Shown: positions 8,855-18,283, counted from the first letter of the stretch. The stretch: DNA of 64,000 nucleotides from Marinicauda salina (GCF_003122085.1 NZ_QEXV01000004.1:186001-250000), one strand, 5' to 3'. Translations and numbers: made by a program. The notes: generated by a model not told the origin, from the sequence alone.

Positions 8855-10021
8855 ATGCCGGACCGCGGTCTCCTGTTCTCGCCCGCCTTTCGCTTCGCGC
8901 TGTTCTACGGCGCGTTCTATCTCGGCTTCGGCGCCTATCTGCCTTACATGCCCGTCTGGTTCGAAAGCCGCGGGCTGAGCCCGGAAATGATCGGCGCGGC
9001 CGCGGCCGCGGGCATGGCCGGGCGTGTGCTCGCCGCGCCGCTGGGCGCGCTCTGGTCGGACCGGGCGCCGCGCCGGCGGGATTCCGTGATCGCGTTCGCC
9101 GCCGCCGCGCTCCTGCTGCTGCTGGCCTTCGAGCCCGCCCGGTCGCCCTGGCTGATTGTGGCGCTCGCCGGCCTGGCCGGCGCGGCGGTGACCGGCGTCA
9201 TTCCGCTCATCGACGCCTTCGCCATGGGCGAGGCGCGCCGCGTCGGATTCGCCTTCGGGCCGGCGCGCGCGATCGGTTCGGCGACGTTCATCGTCGGCAA
9301 TATCGGCTGCGGCGCGCTGATCTCGCGCCTTGGCGGCGAGGCGGCGCTCGCCTGGGCGGCCGCCGGCGCGGGAGCGGCGCTGCTCGCGGCGATCGCCCTG
9401 CCCGCGGGCCGGCGGGAGGCGGGGGCGCCGCGCCCGTCGGCGTTTTCCGGCGCAAGCGCCTTGCTGGGCGGCGGGCTGCCGCTCGCCTTCGCCGCCTCGG
9501 CGCTGATCCAGGGCGCGCACGGCTTCTATTACGGCTTCTCCGCGGTGGCCTGGCGGGCGCAGGGCGTTTCCGGCGAGGCGGTGGGCGCGCTGTGGGCGAC
9601 GGGCGTCGCCGCGGAGATCGTCTTCTTCGCGCTGTCGACGCGCGTTTTCCGGCGTTGGAGCCCGGCCGGGCTGATGGCGCTCGGCGGCGCGGCGTCTCTC
9701 GCGCGATGGGGACTGCTCGCGCTGTCGCCGCCGCTCGTCCTGCTCTTCCCGCTTCAGTGCCTGCACGCCTTCACGTTCGCGGCGACCTATCTGGGTTTCC
9801 TGCGCCATGCGAGCGCGCATGCGCCCGAGCGCTTCGCCGCGACCGCCCAGGCCATCAATTCGGCGCTGTCGGGCGGGCTCGTCCTGGCCGGCGCCACGCT
9901 GGCCTCGGGAATCGCGTATGGTGCGTTCGGAGCAGGGGGATTCGCGCTGATGGCGGCGCCGGCCGGGGTCGGACTCGGGCTGGCGCTGGTCCTGGCGAGG
10001 CGTGGCGCCAAGGCGTCATAA
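8855..10021 (+). CDS. MFS transporter (MFS_1-like, phenylpropionate-permease type)
   Basis: A 388-residue twelve-helix inner-membrane carrier. The N-terminal FYLGFGAYLPYMPVWFESRG matches the MFS_1-like/PPPP family, as does the loop GRVLAAPLGALWSDRAPRR between TM2 and TM3, the MFS motif A position. A central loop follows TM6, and the C-terminal half repeats the pattern. Substrate unknown; the phenylpropionate name is a family label only. It is followed after about 90 bases by the Mla operon on the same strand. Confidence 0.85.
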   Translation: MPDRGLLFSPAFRFALFYGAFYLGFGAYLPYMPVWFESRGLSPEMIGAAAAAGMAGRVLAAPLGALWSDRAPRRRDSVIAFAAAALLLLLAFEPARSPWLIVALAGLAGAAVTGVIPLIDAFAMGEARRVGFAFGPARAIGSATFIVGNIGCGALISRLGGEAALAWAAAGAGAALLAAIALPAGRREAGAPRPSAFSGASALLGGGLPLAFAASALIQGAHGFYYGFSAVAWRAQGVSGEAVGALWATGVAAEIVFFALSTRVFRRWSPAGLMALGGAASLARWGLLALSPPLVLLFPLQCLHAFTFAATYLGFLRHASAHAPERFAATAQAINSALSGGLVLAGATLASGIAYGAFGAGGFALMAAPAGVGLGLALVLARRGAKAS

Positions 10022-10109
10022 TTGCGCCCTTGGCAGGGTTAACCGTTCCAAATGCTTGGGCGGACGCGCGAAACAGGGGATAACGCCGTCACCCTGCGAG
10101 GGAGAATGC

Positions 10110-11264
10110 ATGGGCGCGCGGCGTCTAAACAGCGACCGGAACGCCGGGTTCTCGACCCGCCGCGAGGACGGCCGGACGATCCTCGATCCGCGCGGCGACT
10201 GGACCGTGGAAACGATCGGCGCGTTCGACGGGGCGGTTCACGAGGTCGAGGAGACCGTCGATCCCGGGGACATCGTGATCGATCTGACGGGGCTGGAGCG
10301 GATCGACACCGCCGGCGCCTATCTGCTCGGCCGCGCGCTCAGACGCTGCGACGATCCCGATTCCGATCGCCATTTCCTCGGCGAGCATCGCACCGCCCGG
10401 CGGCTCGTCCGCGAGGTGCGAGAGCGCACGAAGCCCACGCCGCCGCCGGAGTCGGGCCGGGCCGGGGTCATCGACGTGCTCGCCCGCATCGGCGAGGGCA
10501 TGGAGAATTTCTGGGACGAGGTCGTCGACACGTTCGCCTTTTTCGGGCGGATGGTCACCACAGCCGCGGCGTCGGCGATCCGCCCCCTCCGGCTGCGCTG
10601 GACGGCGACGGTCTATCTCATGGAGACGGTCGGGGTGAACGCCCTGCCGATCATCGCCGTGCTCGCCTTCTTCATCGGCGCGGTGGTCGCCTATATCGGC
10701 GCCAACCTGCTCGAGACATTCGGCGCGTCGGTCTTCACCGTCGAGCTGGTCGGGATCGCGGTGCTGCGCGAGTTCGGCGTGGTCATCACCGCGATCATGC
10801 TCGCGGGCCGATCGGATTCGGCGTTCACCGCCGCCATCGGCTCGATGAAGATGCAGCAGGAGATCGACGCGATGAAGGTGATCGGTCTCGATCCCTACGA
10901 GGTGCTGGTCCTGCCCCGCGTCATCGCCTGCATCGTGATGGCGCCGCTGCTCACCTTTGCGGCGATGCTGTCGGGCATATTCGGCGGCATGATGGTGAGC
11001 TGGAGCGCGCTCGACATCTCGCCGAGCTTCTTCATCCTCCGCATGCAGGACACGCTCGACTGGACGCATTTCATGGTCGGCCTGTCCAAAGCGCCCGTGT
11101 TCGGGCTGGTGGTCGCGATCATCGGCTGCCGGCAGGGCATGAAGGTCGGCGGTGATGTGGAGAGTCTCGGATCGCGCGTGACGGCGTCGGTGGTGCAGTC
11201 GATCTTCGCCGTCATCGTGATCGATGCGCTGTTCGCGATGATGTACCTGGAGCTCGACATATGA
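10110..11264 (+). CDS. STAS-MlaE fusion: permease of an MlaFED-type lipid ABC transporter
   Basis: A 384-residue protein. Residues about 12-110 form a STAS-like domain (the IVIDLTGLERIDTAGAYLL strand-helix unit). Residues about 150-384 are the MlaE/YrbE permease, with ETVGVNALPIIAVLAFFIGAVVA, REFGVVITAIMLAGRSDSAF and the IGSMKMQQEIDAMKVIGLDP cytosolic helix. In E. coli the STAS partner MlaB is a separate protein; here it is fused. The complex moves phospholipids between the membranes. ATG 10110 has GAGGGAGA upstream. The stop overlaps the ATPase start by ATGA. A GTTAACC sequence lies about 75 bases upstream. Confidence 0.92.
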   Translation: MGARRLNSDRNAGFSTRREDGRTILDPRGDWTVETIGAFDGAVHEVEETVDPGDIVIDLTGLERIDTAGAYLLGRALRRCDDPDSDRHFLGEHRTARRLVREVRERTKPTPPPESGRAGVIDVLARIGEGMENFWDEVVDTFAFFGRMVTTAAASAIRPLRLRWTATVYLMETVGVNALPIIAVLAFFIGAVVAYIGANLLETFGASVFTVELVGIAVLREFGVVITAIMLAGRSDSAFTAAIGSMKMQQEIDAMKVIGLDPYEVLVLPRVIACIVMAPLLTFAAMLSGIFGGMMVSWSALDISPSFFILRMQDTLDWTHFMVGLSKAPVFGLVVAIIGCRQGMKVGGDVESLGSRVTASVVQSIFAVIVIDALFAMMYLELDI

Positions 11265-12025
11265 GCGACGACCTGCTCATCGAGGTCCGGGGGCTGCGCT
11301 CCCAGTTCGGCTCGCACGTCGTTCATGACGGGCTCGACCTGGAGGTCCGCCGCGGCGAGGTGCTCGGCATCGTCGGCGGTTCGGGTTCGGGCAAGTCCGT
11401 GCTCGTGAACACCATTCTCGGGCTCAAGGAGCCCGACGGCGGCGAGATCTATTTCGACGGCAAGCCCATGTCGCGCATGAAGGCGGCCGATCGCCGCCAG
11501 CTCGAGCGGCGCTGGGGCGTGCTGTTCCAGGGCGGCGCGCTGTTCTCCTCGTTGACGGTGAAGGAGAACGTGATGACGCCGCTGCGCGAGCACATCTCGA
11601 TGCCGCTCTCGCTGATGGGCGAGATCGCCGACCTTAAGATCGGCCTCGCGGGGCTCGGCCCCGAGGCGGCGGGCAAGTACCCGTCCGAGCTGTCGGGCGG
11701 GATGAGAAAGCGCGCCGGCATCGCGCGGGCGCTGGCGCTCGATCCTGATACGCTGTTCCTTGACGAGCCGACCTCGGGCCTCGACCCGATCTCGGCGGCC
11801 CAGTTCGACGATCTGCTGAAGGAGCTGGCGGCGACCCTGGAGCTGACGGTGGTGATGATCACGCACGATCTCGACACCCTGCACGCCGTCTGCGACCGCG
11901 TCGCGGTCATCGCCGACAAGCGGATCGTGGCGACGGCGCCGCTGGACCAGCTGGTCGAGTACGATCATCCCTGGATCCAGCAGTATTTCGGCGGTCCGCG
12001 CGGTCGCGCGGTGCTGAGAACCTGA
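11261..12025 (+). CDS. mlaF: MlaF-type ABC transporter ATP-binding protein
   Basis: A 254-residue nucleotide-binding subunit. Walker A is GGSGSGKS (39-46), the signature is LSGGMRKRAGIARAL, Walker B is LFLDEPTSGLD and the switch histidine is in MITHDLDTLH. LSGGMRKR rather than LSGGQ is characteristic of the MlaF/Ttg2A/YrbF group. It powers the STAS-MlaE permease encoded just upstream (ATGA overlap) and precedes an MlaD-domain gene by 22 bases. Confidence 0.94.
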   Translation: MSDDLLIEVRGLRSQFGSHVVHDGLDLEVRRGEVLGIVGGSGSGKSVLVNTILGLKEPDGGEIYFDGKPMSRMKAADRRQLERRWGVLFQGGALFSSLTVKENVMTPLREHISMPLSLMGEIADLKIGLAGLGPEAAGKYPSELSGGMRKRAGIARALALDPDTLFLDEPTSGLDPISAAQFDDLLKELAATLELTVVMITHDLDTLHAVCDRVAVIADKRIVATAPLDQLVEYDHPWIQQYFGGPRGRAVLRT

Positions 12026-12047
12026 AGCCGAGGAGAGGAGGGGAGCG

Positions 12048-13004
12048 ATGGAGACGAAAGCGCATCACGCCCTGGTCGGGTTTTTCGTGGTCTTCCTCGC
12101 GACGGCGGGGTTGTTCTTCTTCCTGTGGCTGGCGCAGGTCTCGTTCGATCGGGAGTTCAAGGAATACGACGTCGTCTTCGAGGGGCCGGTGCGCGGTCTG
12201 CGCACCGCCTCCGAGGTTCGGTTCAACGGCATCCAGGTCGGCGAGGTGACCGATCTCGGCCTCAATCCGGAGAACCCAGGCGAGGTCATCGCGCGGATCC
12301 GCGTCGACGAGACGACCCCGGTCAAGGCCGACTCCTTCGCCCAGCTCGAGCCGCAAGGCCTCACGGGGCTGTCCTATATCCAGGTCTCCAGCGGATCGCC
12401 CGGCGCCGAGCTGCTGGAGGGCCGGCCGGGCGACCGGCCGCCGCGGATCTATGCGCGCCAGGCTCAGCTCGAGGGGCTGGTGGAAGGCGGCGAGACGCTG
12501 CTGGAGAACGCCCAGATCGTGGCGACTCGGGTGACGCGTCTTCTCAGCGACCAGAATCTCGAGAGCTTCACCAACACGATGAACAATCTGGAGACCCTGT
12601 CGGCCCAGCTCGCCGAGAACGACGAGATGATCACCGAAATGCGCAGCGCGATCCGTCGCTTCGACCAGGCCGCCGTCGACATCCAGGCCGCCGCCGCGGA
12701 GATCGAGCAATTCGGCGTCACCACCGAGGCCTTCCTCATCGACGAGGTCGGGCCGATGGTCGAGGAGACCGAGGCCGCCTCGATCGCGGTGAACCAGGCC
12801 TCGACCGAGACCTATGAAAGCGTGCTCCGGCTGCGTCCGCACGTGGAGGCGTTCGCCGAGGAAGGGCTGGGCGATCTGACCGCGGCGGCCGGCGATCTCC
12901 GGCGGCTGGTCTCGGTGCTCGAGCGTATCGCCGTGGAGCTCGAGGAAGACCCGGCCGGCTTTGTCGGCCGGTCGCGCGGAGAGGAAGTGGAGGTGCCGCA
13001 ATGA
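12048..13004 (+). CDS. MlaD/MCE-domain substrate-binding protein
   Basis: A 318-residue membrane-anchored MCE protein. An N-terminal anchor helix (about residues 8-28, HALVGFFVVFLATAGLFFFL) is followed by one MCE domain (EYDVVFEGPVRGLRTASEVRFNGI..GEVTDLGL) and a long helical region (about 150-300) typical of MlaD-like proteins that assemble as hexamers in the periplasm. It shuttles lipids to or from the MlaFE core. A GAGGAGAGGAGGGG ribosome site precedes the ATG. The stop overlaps the lipoprotein start by ATGA. Confidence 0.92.
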   Translation: METKAHHALVGFFVVFLATAGLFFFLWLAQVSFDREFKEYDVVFEGPVRGLRTASEVRFNGIQVGEVTDLGLNPENPGEVIARIRVDETTPVKADSFAQLEPQGLTGLSYIQVSSGSPGAELLEGRPGDRPPRIYARQAQLEGLVEGGETLLENAQIVATRVTRLLSDQNLESFTNTMNNLETLSAQLAENDEMITEMRSAIRRFDQAAVDIQAAAAEIEQFGVTTEAFLIDEVGPMVEETEAASIAVNQASTETYESVLRLRPHVEAFAEEGLGDLTAAAGDLRRLVSVLERIAVELEEDPAGFVGRSRGEEVEVPQ

Positions 13005-13684
13005 TCCGGATTTCGACTCGCGTCGCGGCGGCGTGCCTGTCGCTGGCCGCCGCCGCTGCGCTCCCGGGATGCATTTCGCTCCTCCCGGAAAGCGAGCCGC
13101 GGATGATCTACCGCCTCGCCGCGCCCGAGGAGGCGCGTGAGGTCGCGACGCGTCTGGAGGGCGCTTCGACGGTCGCGGTGCGGGAGCCGATCGCGCCGCG
13201 GGCGCTGGCGGGGAATCGGATCGCGCTGATGCGCGAGGGTCGCATCGCATACCTGAGCGGAGCCGACTGGATCTCGCCGGTTCCGCGGATGGTTCACGCG
13301 ATGATCCTTGACGCGTTCAACGCCGACCAGGCGGATGTGGCTGCGGTTCGCCCCGAGGAGGGCGTGCTGGCGGGCTACGACCTCAATCTCGAACTGCGCC
13401 GGTTCGAGGCGGTCTATGACGGCGGCTCCGGCGACGCGCCGCTCGTGATGATCAGGCTCCGGGCCCGCATCGTGGATTCCGGCGACCGGACGCTCGTCGC
13501 AGGCCGCTTGTTCGAGCAATCCCGGCGGGCCTCGGCGAACCGGCAGGGCGCCATTGTCGACGCCTTCAGCGAGGCGGCGTGGCTGATGTCGGAGGAGCTG
13601 GCCGCGTGGACCGCCGACGAGGTCGTCGCGGCCGGCCAAACGCCGCCGACCGACCCGGACGAGCCCGAAAGCGTGATCAGGTGA
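13001..13684 (+). CDS. ABC-type transport auxiliary lipoprotein (PqiC/YmbA-like)
   Basis: A 227-residue outer-membrane lipoprotein. The signal peptide ends in the lipobox LPGC near residue 24. The body follows the ABC-transporter auxiliary family, with a YRLAAPEE start, VREPIAPRALAGNRIALMREG and a final helix FSEAAWLMSEELAAWTADEV. Such proteins accompany MCE systems of the PqiABC and alphaproteobacterial Mla types and probably form the outer-membrane end of the path. It closes the operon; no mlaC or mlaA is present in the window. Confidence 0.85.
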   Translation: MIRISTRVAAACLSLAAAAALPGCISLLPESEPRMIYRLAAPEEAREVATRLEGASTVAVREPIAPRALAGNRIALMREGRIAYLSGADWISPVPRMVHAMILDAFNADQADVAAVRPEEGVLAGYDLNLELRRFEAVYDGGSGDAPLVMIRLRARIVDSGDRTLVAGRLFEQSRRASANRQGAIVDAFSEAAWLMSEELAAWTADEVVAAGQTPPTDPDEPESVIR

Positions 13685-13766
13685 AGCGGGAGCCGGTTCA
13701 CCGGTTCGATCGCGCGGTCACGGGAAATGCTGAAGCGGCGTCGAGCCCGCGCGAAGCGATCCGGCG

Positions 13767-15815
13767 CTAGCGTCCGCGCTTCCGGCGGCGTGATCCGGGA
13801 TCGTCCTCGGCGCGGTCGTCCTTCGCGGAGGCCTCGGCTGCGGCTTCGCTGACCTCGTCGTCTTCGGGCGCCATGTTCGCCAGCAGGTCGCGCCAGCGCC
13901 AGCCGCGGTCTCCCTCGGAGTCCTGGCTGTCGGAGGCGGCCGGCCGCTCGTCGGGTTCGGCCTTCGGCGCCGGCTTGCCGGTGCGCGGCGTCTCGTCGGC
14001 TTTCGCCGCCGCCGGCGATTCCGGCTCCGCGGGCGTATCGCGTTCCCGCCCGCGTTCCTCGCGCTCCGGCCGGGGCCGGCGCGCGCTGAGCGGGTCGGGC
14101 AGCTCGTTCGAGGCGATGTCGAGGGGCCGGCGCCCGCTCGCCACGGAGCCCATCCGCAGCATGAAGTCGGACAGCAGCTCGTAGTTCTGCCGGATCCGCG
14201 CCTGGAACATCGAGTCGACTTCGCGGGCGTTCTCGGCGGCTTCCTCGGCGGAGGCGTTGAGCTTCGTCAGGCCTTCGCTGAGCGCGCGCTCGATCTCTTC
14301 GGCGGCCTTGCGGGCGGAGTCCGGCGCGGTGTCGAGCCGGCTGCGCAGGCCGGACAGGAGCTCCTCGACGCGCTCGCTCTCCGCGCGGGCCGCCTCGAGC
14401 GTCTTTTCCAGGCGCTGGCGGACGGTCTCGCTGGCGGAGTCGGCGGCTTCGCCGGCCTTCGCCGTCAGCGTCTCGGCCTCCTTCAGGCGGGCCTGGAAGG
14501 ACTCGTCGGCGCGGCGGGCGGCTTCGAAGCCGGCCTCGCTGACGCGCTCGAGCGAGGCCTTGGCGGAGTCGGCCTGGTCGTTGAAGCGTTTGGCGGAGTC
14601 GTCGGCGGCGTCGCGGGCGGCGTCGGCGGCGGCCTTCAGCCGCGCCAGCGCGTCCTCGTGGGCGCGCGCGGCGGCGTCGCTCTCCTCGCCGATGGTCTCG
14701 GAAAGATCCTTCGCCCGGGCGATCGCCTTCTCGACGGCGTCGATGAAGACCTTCCCGCTCTGCTCGGCGGCCGACTTGAGCGTGTCGGCGCCCTCGTGGG
14801 CCGTGGTCGTCATCGTCTCCAGCTCGGCGCGGTGGAAATCCAGCGCCGCGGCGATCTTCTCCTGCTCCTTGCGCAGCACCTCGCTGGCCTCGGTGAGGCG
14901 GTCGCGGTGCTTCAGGTAGGCGGCCTCGAGGCCTTCGGAGCGCATCTTCAGCGTATCGGAGAAGTCGCGCAGCTCGCTGGTGCGCGCATCCAGCGCGAGG
15001 GCGACCTTGTCGCCGGACTCCTCGATATCGGCGCCGGCCGCGGCGAGGCGGTCGGCGCCGGAACGGATTCGGCGTTCGCTTTCGTCGGCCTTGGACTCGG
15101 CGAGCTCGGCGGCGGCGGCGACCATCTTCGACTGGTCCTGGATCGCCGCGGCGATCAGGGCGGCCTTGTCGTCGAGCGTCTCGGCGATGTCGGAGAGGCG
15201 CTCGCGTTCCTTGCGCAGCGCGCTCACCAGCGTCTCCGTGCGATCGCGGGCGCTGCCGGCGGTCTCCTCCAGCGTGTCGGCGTGATGGGCGATGACCTCC
15301 TCCATCGCCGCCAGCCGCGCGAGCGCGCTCTCCATCCCTGAATTGACCCGGTCGATCTCGACGCTGACCGCGTCGGCGAGGCTGCGCATTTCGCTCTCGG
15401 CCAGGTCGGCCGGCGCGGCCAGCCGCGTCAGCGCGCGGTCGACGCGGGCGGCGCGGCCCGCGGCGCGCGCGACCTCGCGGCCGAGAAATCCGGCGAGCAG
15501 GAAGAGCAGGGCCGGCGCCCCGGCGAACACGCCGAGCCCGGCGAGCTGGGTCGCCGACAGGCTGCCGATGTCGTCGATCACCCAGCCGGCGAGATAGGCC
15601 GCCGCGCCGCCCATCCAGAGCAGGGCGAAGGCGACGCCGGTGAAGGCCAGCCATCCGCCGCCGGAGGGCTTCTCCTCGGCCGCCGGCTGATCGGCCACGG
15701 TTCGGCGTATCCGGTCGATCGCGCCGCCCTCGGCTTTCGCGAAGGGCGCCGGGGCGGATCCGCCGGCCTCGGTCTGATCGGAATCCGAGCGGGTTGAGAG
15801 ATCGTCTGCGGCCAT
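13767..15815 (-). CDS. Two-TM long coiled-coil protein, TipN-like polarity factor candidate
   Basis: A 682-residue protein with a cytosolic N-terminal tail, two membrane helices (about 55-80 and 90-112), then about 400 residues of Ala/Glu/Lys/Arg-rich heptad-like coiled coil (about 115-530) and a charged, low-complexity C-terminus ending RRKRGR. This layout is the one known for Caulobacter TipN, the new-pole marker, which also has two N-terminal TM segments and a large coiled coil. The TipN call is inferred from architecture, neighbours being uninformative. ATG 15815 is preceded by GGCGAGG; an earlier in-frame ATG would add 18 residues. Confidence 0.6.
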   Translation of the reverse strand: MAADDLSTRSDSDQTEAGGSAPAPFAKAEGGAIDRIRRTVADQPAAEEKPSGGGWLAFTGVAFALLWMGGAAAYLAGWVIDDIGSLSATQLAGLGVFAGAPALLFLLAGFLGREVARAAGRAARVDRALTRLAAPADLAESEMRSLADAVSVEIDRVNSGMESALARLAAMEEVIAHHADTLEETAGSARDRTETLVSALRKERERLSDIAETLDDKAALIAAAIQDQSKMVAAAAELAESKADESERRIRSGADRLAAAGADIEESGDKVALALDARTSELRDFSDTLKMRSEGLEAAYLKHRDRLTEASEVLRKEQEKIAAALDFHRAELETMTTTAHEGADTLKSAAEQSGKVFIDAVEKAIARAKDLSETIGEESDAAARAHEDALARLKAAADAARDAADDSAKRFNDQADSAKASLERVSEAGFEAARRADESFQARLKEAETLTAKAGEAADSASETVRQRLEKTLEAARAESERVEELLSGLRSRLDTAPDSARKAAEEIERALSEGLTKLNASAEEAAENAREVDSMFQARIRQNYELLSDFMLRMGSVASGRRPLDIASNELPDPLSARRPRPEREERGRERDTPAEPESPAAAKADETPRTGKPAPKAEPDERPAASDSQDSEGDRGWRWRDLLANMAPEDDEVSEAAAEASAKDDRAEDDPGSRRRKRGR

Positions 15816-15945
15816 GAAGCCTCGCCTTGCGAAATCGCCGCGCGACAGGCCCGCGCGCGCACCGGTCATCGAGGATCCGGAGCAGCGCCGCGCATCCACG
15901 GCGTAGCCCTTCTTTTTAGGCGGACAGGCGGAGGATTTAAAGCCG

Positions 15946-16227
15946 CTAGATCGAGCTCGACCGCGCCGCGGCGGAACGGTCGCCGCCGCCGCCGCAATCC
16001 GAAAGCGTCCGGAGGCTCGCGCGCGGCGCGCTTTCCGCGCCGCCATCCCGGATGAAGAATTCGGCCGTCGCCTCGCCGTCCTCGGTCCAGGTCAGCTGAT
16101 GGATCTCGTACTGACGCACCGGCTGGACGGCTGCAGCCGAGCAGTCGTCGCCCGCGTAGTCCAGGCCGAGCAGCGAGAACGCGCCGGCGGCGATCGCATG
16201 CAGGACGTCGATGAGGAGGCGCAGCAT
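15946..16227 (-). CDS. Small hypothetical protein
   Basis: A 93-residue protein of unknown function. The N-terminus (MLRLLIDVLHAIAAGAFSLLGL) is a hydrophobic helix that could be a signal anchor or weak signal peptide. The remainder is polar, with two cysteines (in DDCSA and SDCGG). ATG 16227 is preferred because GGGAG lies 8 bases upstream; a GTG three codons earlier is possible. It lies 130 bases upstream of the TipN-like gene on the same strand. Confidence 0.55.
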   Translation of the reverse strand: MLRLLIDVLHAIAAGAFSLLGLDYAGDDCSAAAVQPVRQYEIHQLTWTEDGEATAEFFIRDGGAESAPRASLRTLSDCGGGGDRSAAARSSSI

Positions 16228-16402
16228 CGCCCACACTCCCGTAAGGGTTTCCTCCGCTTATGCGCGCCTCGCCGCGCGCTTGCAAGGTTTCGCTCGCCCG
16301 AGGCCCATGAAATCTTCGTAAGGCGGAGACCGTTGCGCGCTTGCCAGCATGCGCGACGCGTCGGTAGTTTCGTCCCATCGGTCTGGGGAAGGCGGACATC
16401 TT

Positions 16403-17629
16403 ATGAGCACGACCATCGCCCCGGTGAGCGCCGCGGCGCGGTTCGAGAGCCTCGACGCGCTGCGCGGGGTCGCGGTGCTCGGCATTCTCATGATGAACGT
16501 CCAGGCGTTCCTCATGCATCCGAACGCCTACCAGTATCCGCCGGCCCACATGGATCTGTCCGGCGCGAACGAGACGGTCTGGTTCCTCTCCCACGTCTTC
16601 TTCGAGATGAAGTTCATCACGATCTTCTCCGCGCTGTTCGGCGCCGGGATCGTGCTCATGGTCGGCGAGGCCTCCGACGCGCCGCTCGGGCTTCATTACC
16701 GGCGCATGATCTGGCTGCTCGGCTTCGGTCTCGTCCACGCCTACGCGTTCTGGTACGGCGACATCCTCGTATCCTACGCCGCCGTCGGCATGGTCGCGGT
16801 TCTGTTCCGCGCCATGCCGGCCTCCAAGCTGATCCTGTGGGGCGCGTTCTGGATCGCCGTGACCGGCCTGTTGATGCTGGTCTTCTTCGGGGCCTTCGCG
16901 CTTTCTCCCGAGACGCTGGACCCGGTGGAGACCGGCATGGCGCCGTCGGCCGAGGACCTTGCCCACTGGGTGGCGGCCTACCAGGCCGGATTCTGGGCGC
17001 GCCTGCCGGGCAACGCCGTCTTCGCCCTGTTCGGCGAGCTGTTCAGCCTGACACTGCTGGCCGGCCGCCTCGTCGGCGTGATGTTCGTCGGCATGGCGCT
17101 GTTCAAGACCGGCTTCCTGACGCTGCAGTGGCGCGCGCGCGCCTACGCCGCCGGCGCGGCGATCGGGCTCGGAATCGGCCTCCCGCTCGTCTGGTTCGGG
17201 GGGCGTCACGCGGTCGCGTCGCAGTTCGCGCTCGACGAAATGTGGGTGCACATGGCGACCAACTATTTCGGCAGTCTCGCCGTCGCGTTCGGCTACGCCG
17301 CCTTGATCATGCTCGTCTGCAAGCCCGGCTGGCTGCGACTTGCGCGTCTGCCGTTCGCCGCGGCCGGCCGGATGGCGTTCACCAACTATCTCACCCAGAC
17401 CCTGATCATGACCTTCATCGCCGTCGGCGGGATCGGCCTGGGCTATTACGGCCGGGTCGAGCGGATCGACCAGGTCAAGATCGTGCTCGCCGTGTGGATC
17501 GTGCAGCTCGTCGTCTCGACCCTCTGGCTGCGCTTCTTCCGCTTCGGCCCGTTCGAATGGGCCTGGCGGTCGCTGAGCTATGGCCGGGTTCAGCCCTTCC
17601 TGAGGGATGACGCCGAGCGCAGCGGCTGA
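16403..17629 (+). CDS. DUF418 domain-containing membrane protein
   Basis: A 408-residue polytopic inner-membrane protein with about ten hydrophobic segments. The N-terminal RFESLDALRGVAVLGILMMN is the acyltransferase-3/DUF418-type opening motif, and the C-terminal GRMAFTNYLTQT...FRFGPFEWAWRSLSYG block is diagnostic of DUF418 (YeiB-like). The biochemical role of the family is not established. ATG 16403 is used; the upstream in-frame codons have no better site. It abuts the convergent maiA gene with no base between the two stop codons. Confidence 0.88.
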   Translation: MSTTIAPVSAAARFESLDALRGVAVLGILMMNVQAFLMHPNAYQYPPAHMDLSGANETVWFLSHVFFEMKFITIFSALFGAGIVLMVGEASDAPLGLHYRRMIWLLGFGLVHAYAFWYGDILVSYAAVGMVAVLFRAMPASKLILWGAFWIAVTGLLMLVFFGAFALSPETLDPVETGMAPSAEDLAHWVAAYQAGFWARLPGNAVFALFGELFSLTLLAGRLVGVMFVGMALFKTGFLTLQWRARAYAAGAAIGLGIGLPLVWFGGRHAVASQFALDEMWVHMATNYFGSLAVAFGYAALIMLVCKPGWLRLARLPFAAAGRMAFTNYLTQTLIMTFIAVGGIGLGYYGRVERIDQVKIVLAVWIVQLVVSTLWLRFFRFGPFEWAWRSLSYGRVQPFLRDDAERSG

Positions 17630-18283
17630 TCACGCCTCGGCGGGCGCGTCGGGCTGGTTCGACGGATGGGCCTTCTCGAACTCGGGCAGGGCCGAGGCGG
17701 CGGCGTCGGCGGCGACCAGGCGGGGATAGGCGTCGAGATCCACGCCGAACCGGCGCGCATTGTACATCTGCGGCAGCAGGTAGATCTCCGCCATCGTCGG
17801 GCCGTCGCCGAACAGGAAGCCGCGCTTCCCATCGCCGGCCGCGGCGAGGCGCTCGAGCGCGGCGAAGCCGGTCTCGATCCAGTGCCGAGCCCAGGCCAGC
17901 GCGCCGTCCTGGTCGACGCCGTAATCGGCGCGCACCTTCTTCAGCACGCGCAGGTTCTGCAGCGGATGGATGTCGCAGCCGATGGCGGCGGCGAAGGCGC
18001 GCACGCGGCTGCGTTCGATCGGGTCGGCGGGCAGGAGCGGGCGATCGGGCCAGGTCTCCTCGATCCATTCGAGGATGGCCGGGCTCTGGGTCAGAACGGC
18101 GCCGCCGTATTCGAGCGCCGGCACGAGGCCCTGCGGATTGCGCGCCTTGTAGGCGTCGCCGGACTGCTCGCCCTCGACCAGATTGACCGGGACATAGTCG
18201 TAGGCGACGCCCTTCCAGTTGAGCGCCAGGCGGACGCGATAGGTCGTCCCCGAGCGGAAATAGCCGTGCAGCACAGGTTTCAT
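17630..18283 (-). CDS. maiA: Maleylacetoacetate isomerase (zeta-class GST)
   Basis: A 217-residue glutathione-dependent isomerase converting maleylacetoacetate to fumarylacetoacetate in tyrosine and phenylalanine breakdown. The zeta-class N-terminus is clear: HGYFRSGTTYRVRLALNWKG (catalytic Ser region near residue 10), NPQGLVPALE, and TQSPAILEWIEE contacting glutathione. The C-terminal helical domain includes NLRVLKKV and an NARRFGVDLDAYP block. It is divergent from hppD, a gene of the same pathway, across a 140-base spacer with AT-rich palindromes that probably bind the nearby MarR protein. Confidence 0.92.
   Translation of the reverse strand: MKPVLHGYFRSGTTYRVRLALNWKGVAYDYVPVNLVEGEQSGDAYKARNPQGLVPALEYGGAVLTQSPAILEWIEETWPDRPLLPADPIERSRVRAFAAAIGCDIHPLQNLRVLKKVRADYGVDQDGALAWARHWIETGFAALERLAAAGDGKRGFLFGDGPTMAEIYLLPQMYNARRFGVDLDAYPRLVAADAAASALPEFEKAHPSNQPDAPAEA

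Noticed and set aside
13767-15815. Reading the coiled-coil protein as a chemoreceptor or an SMC-type protein
   Set aside because: It lacks the conserved methyl-accepting hairpin tip and any Walker motifs; the two adjacent N-terminal TM helices fit neither.
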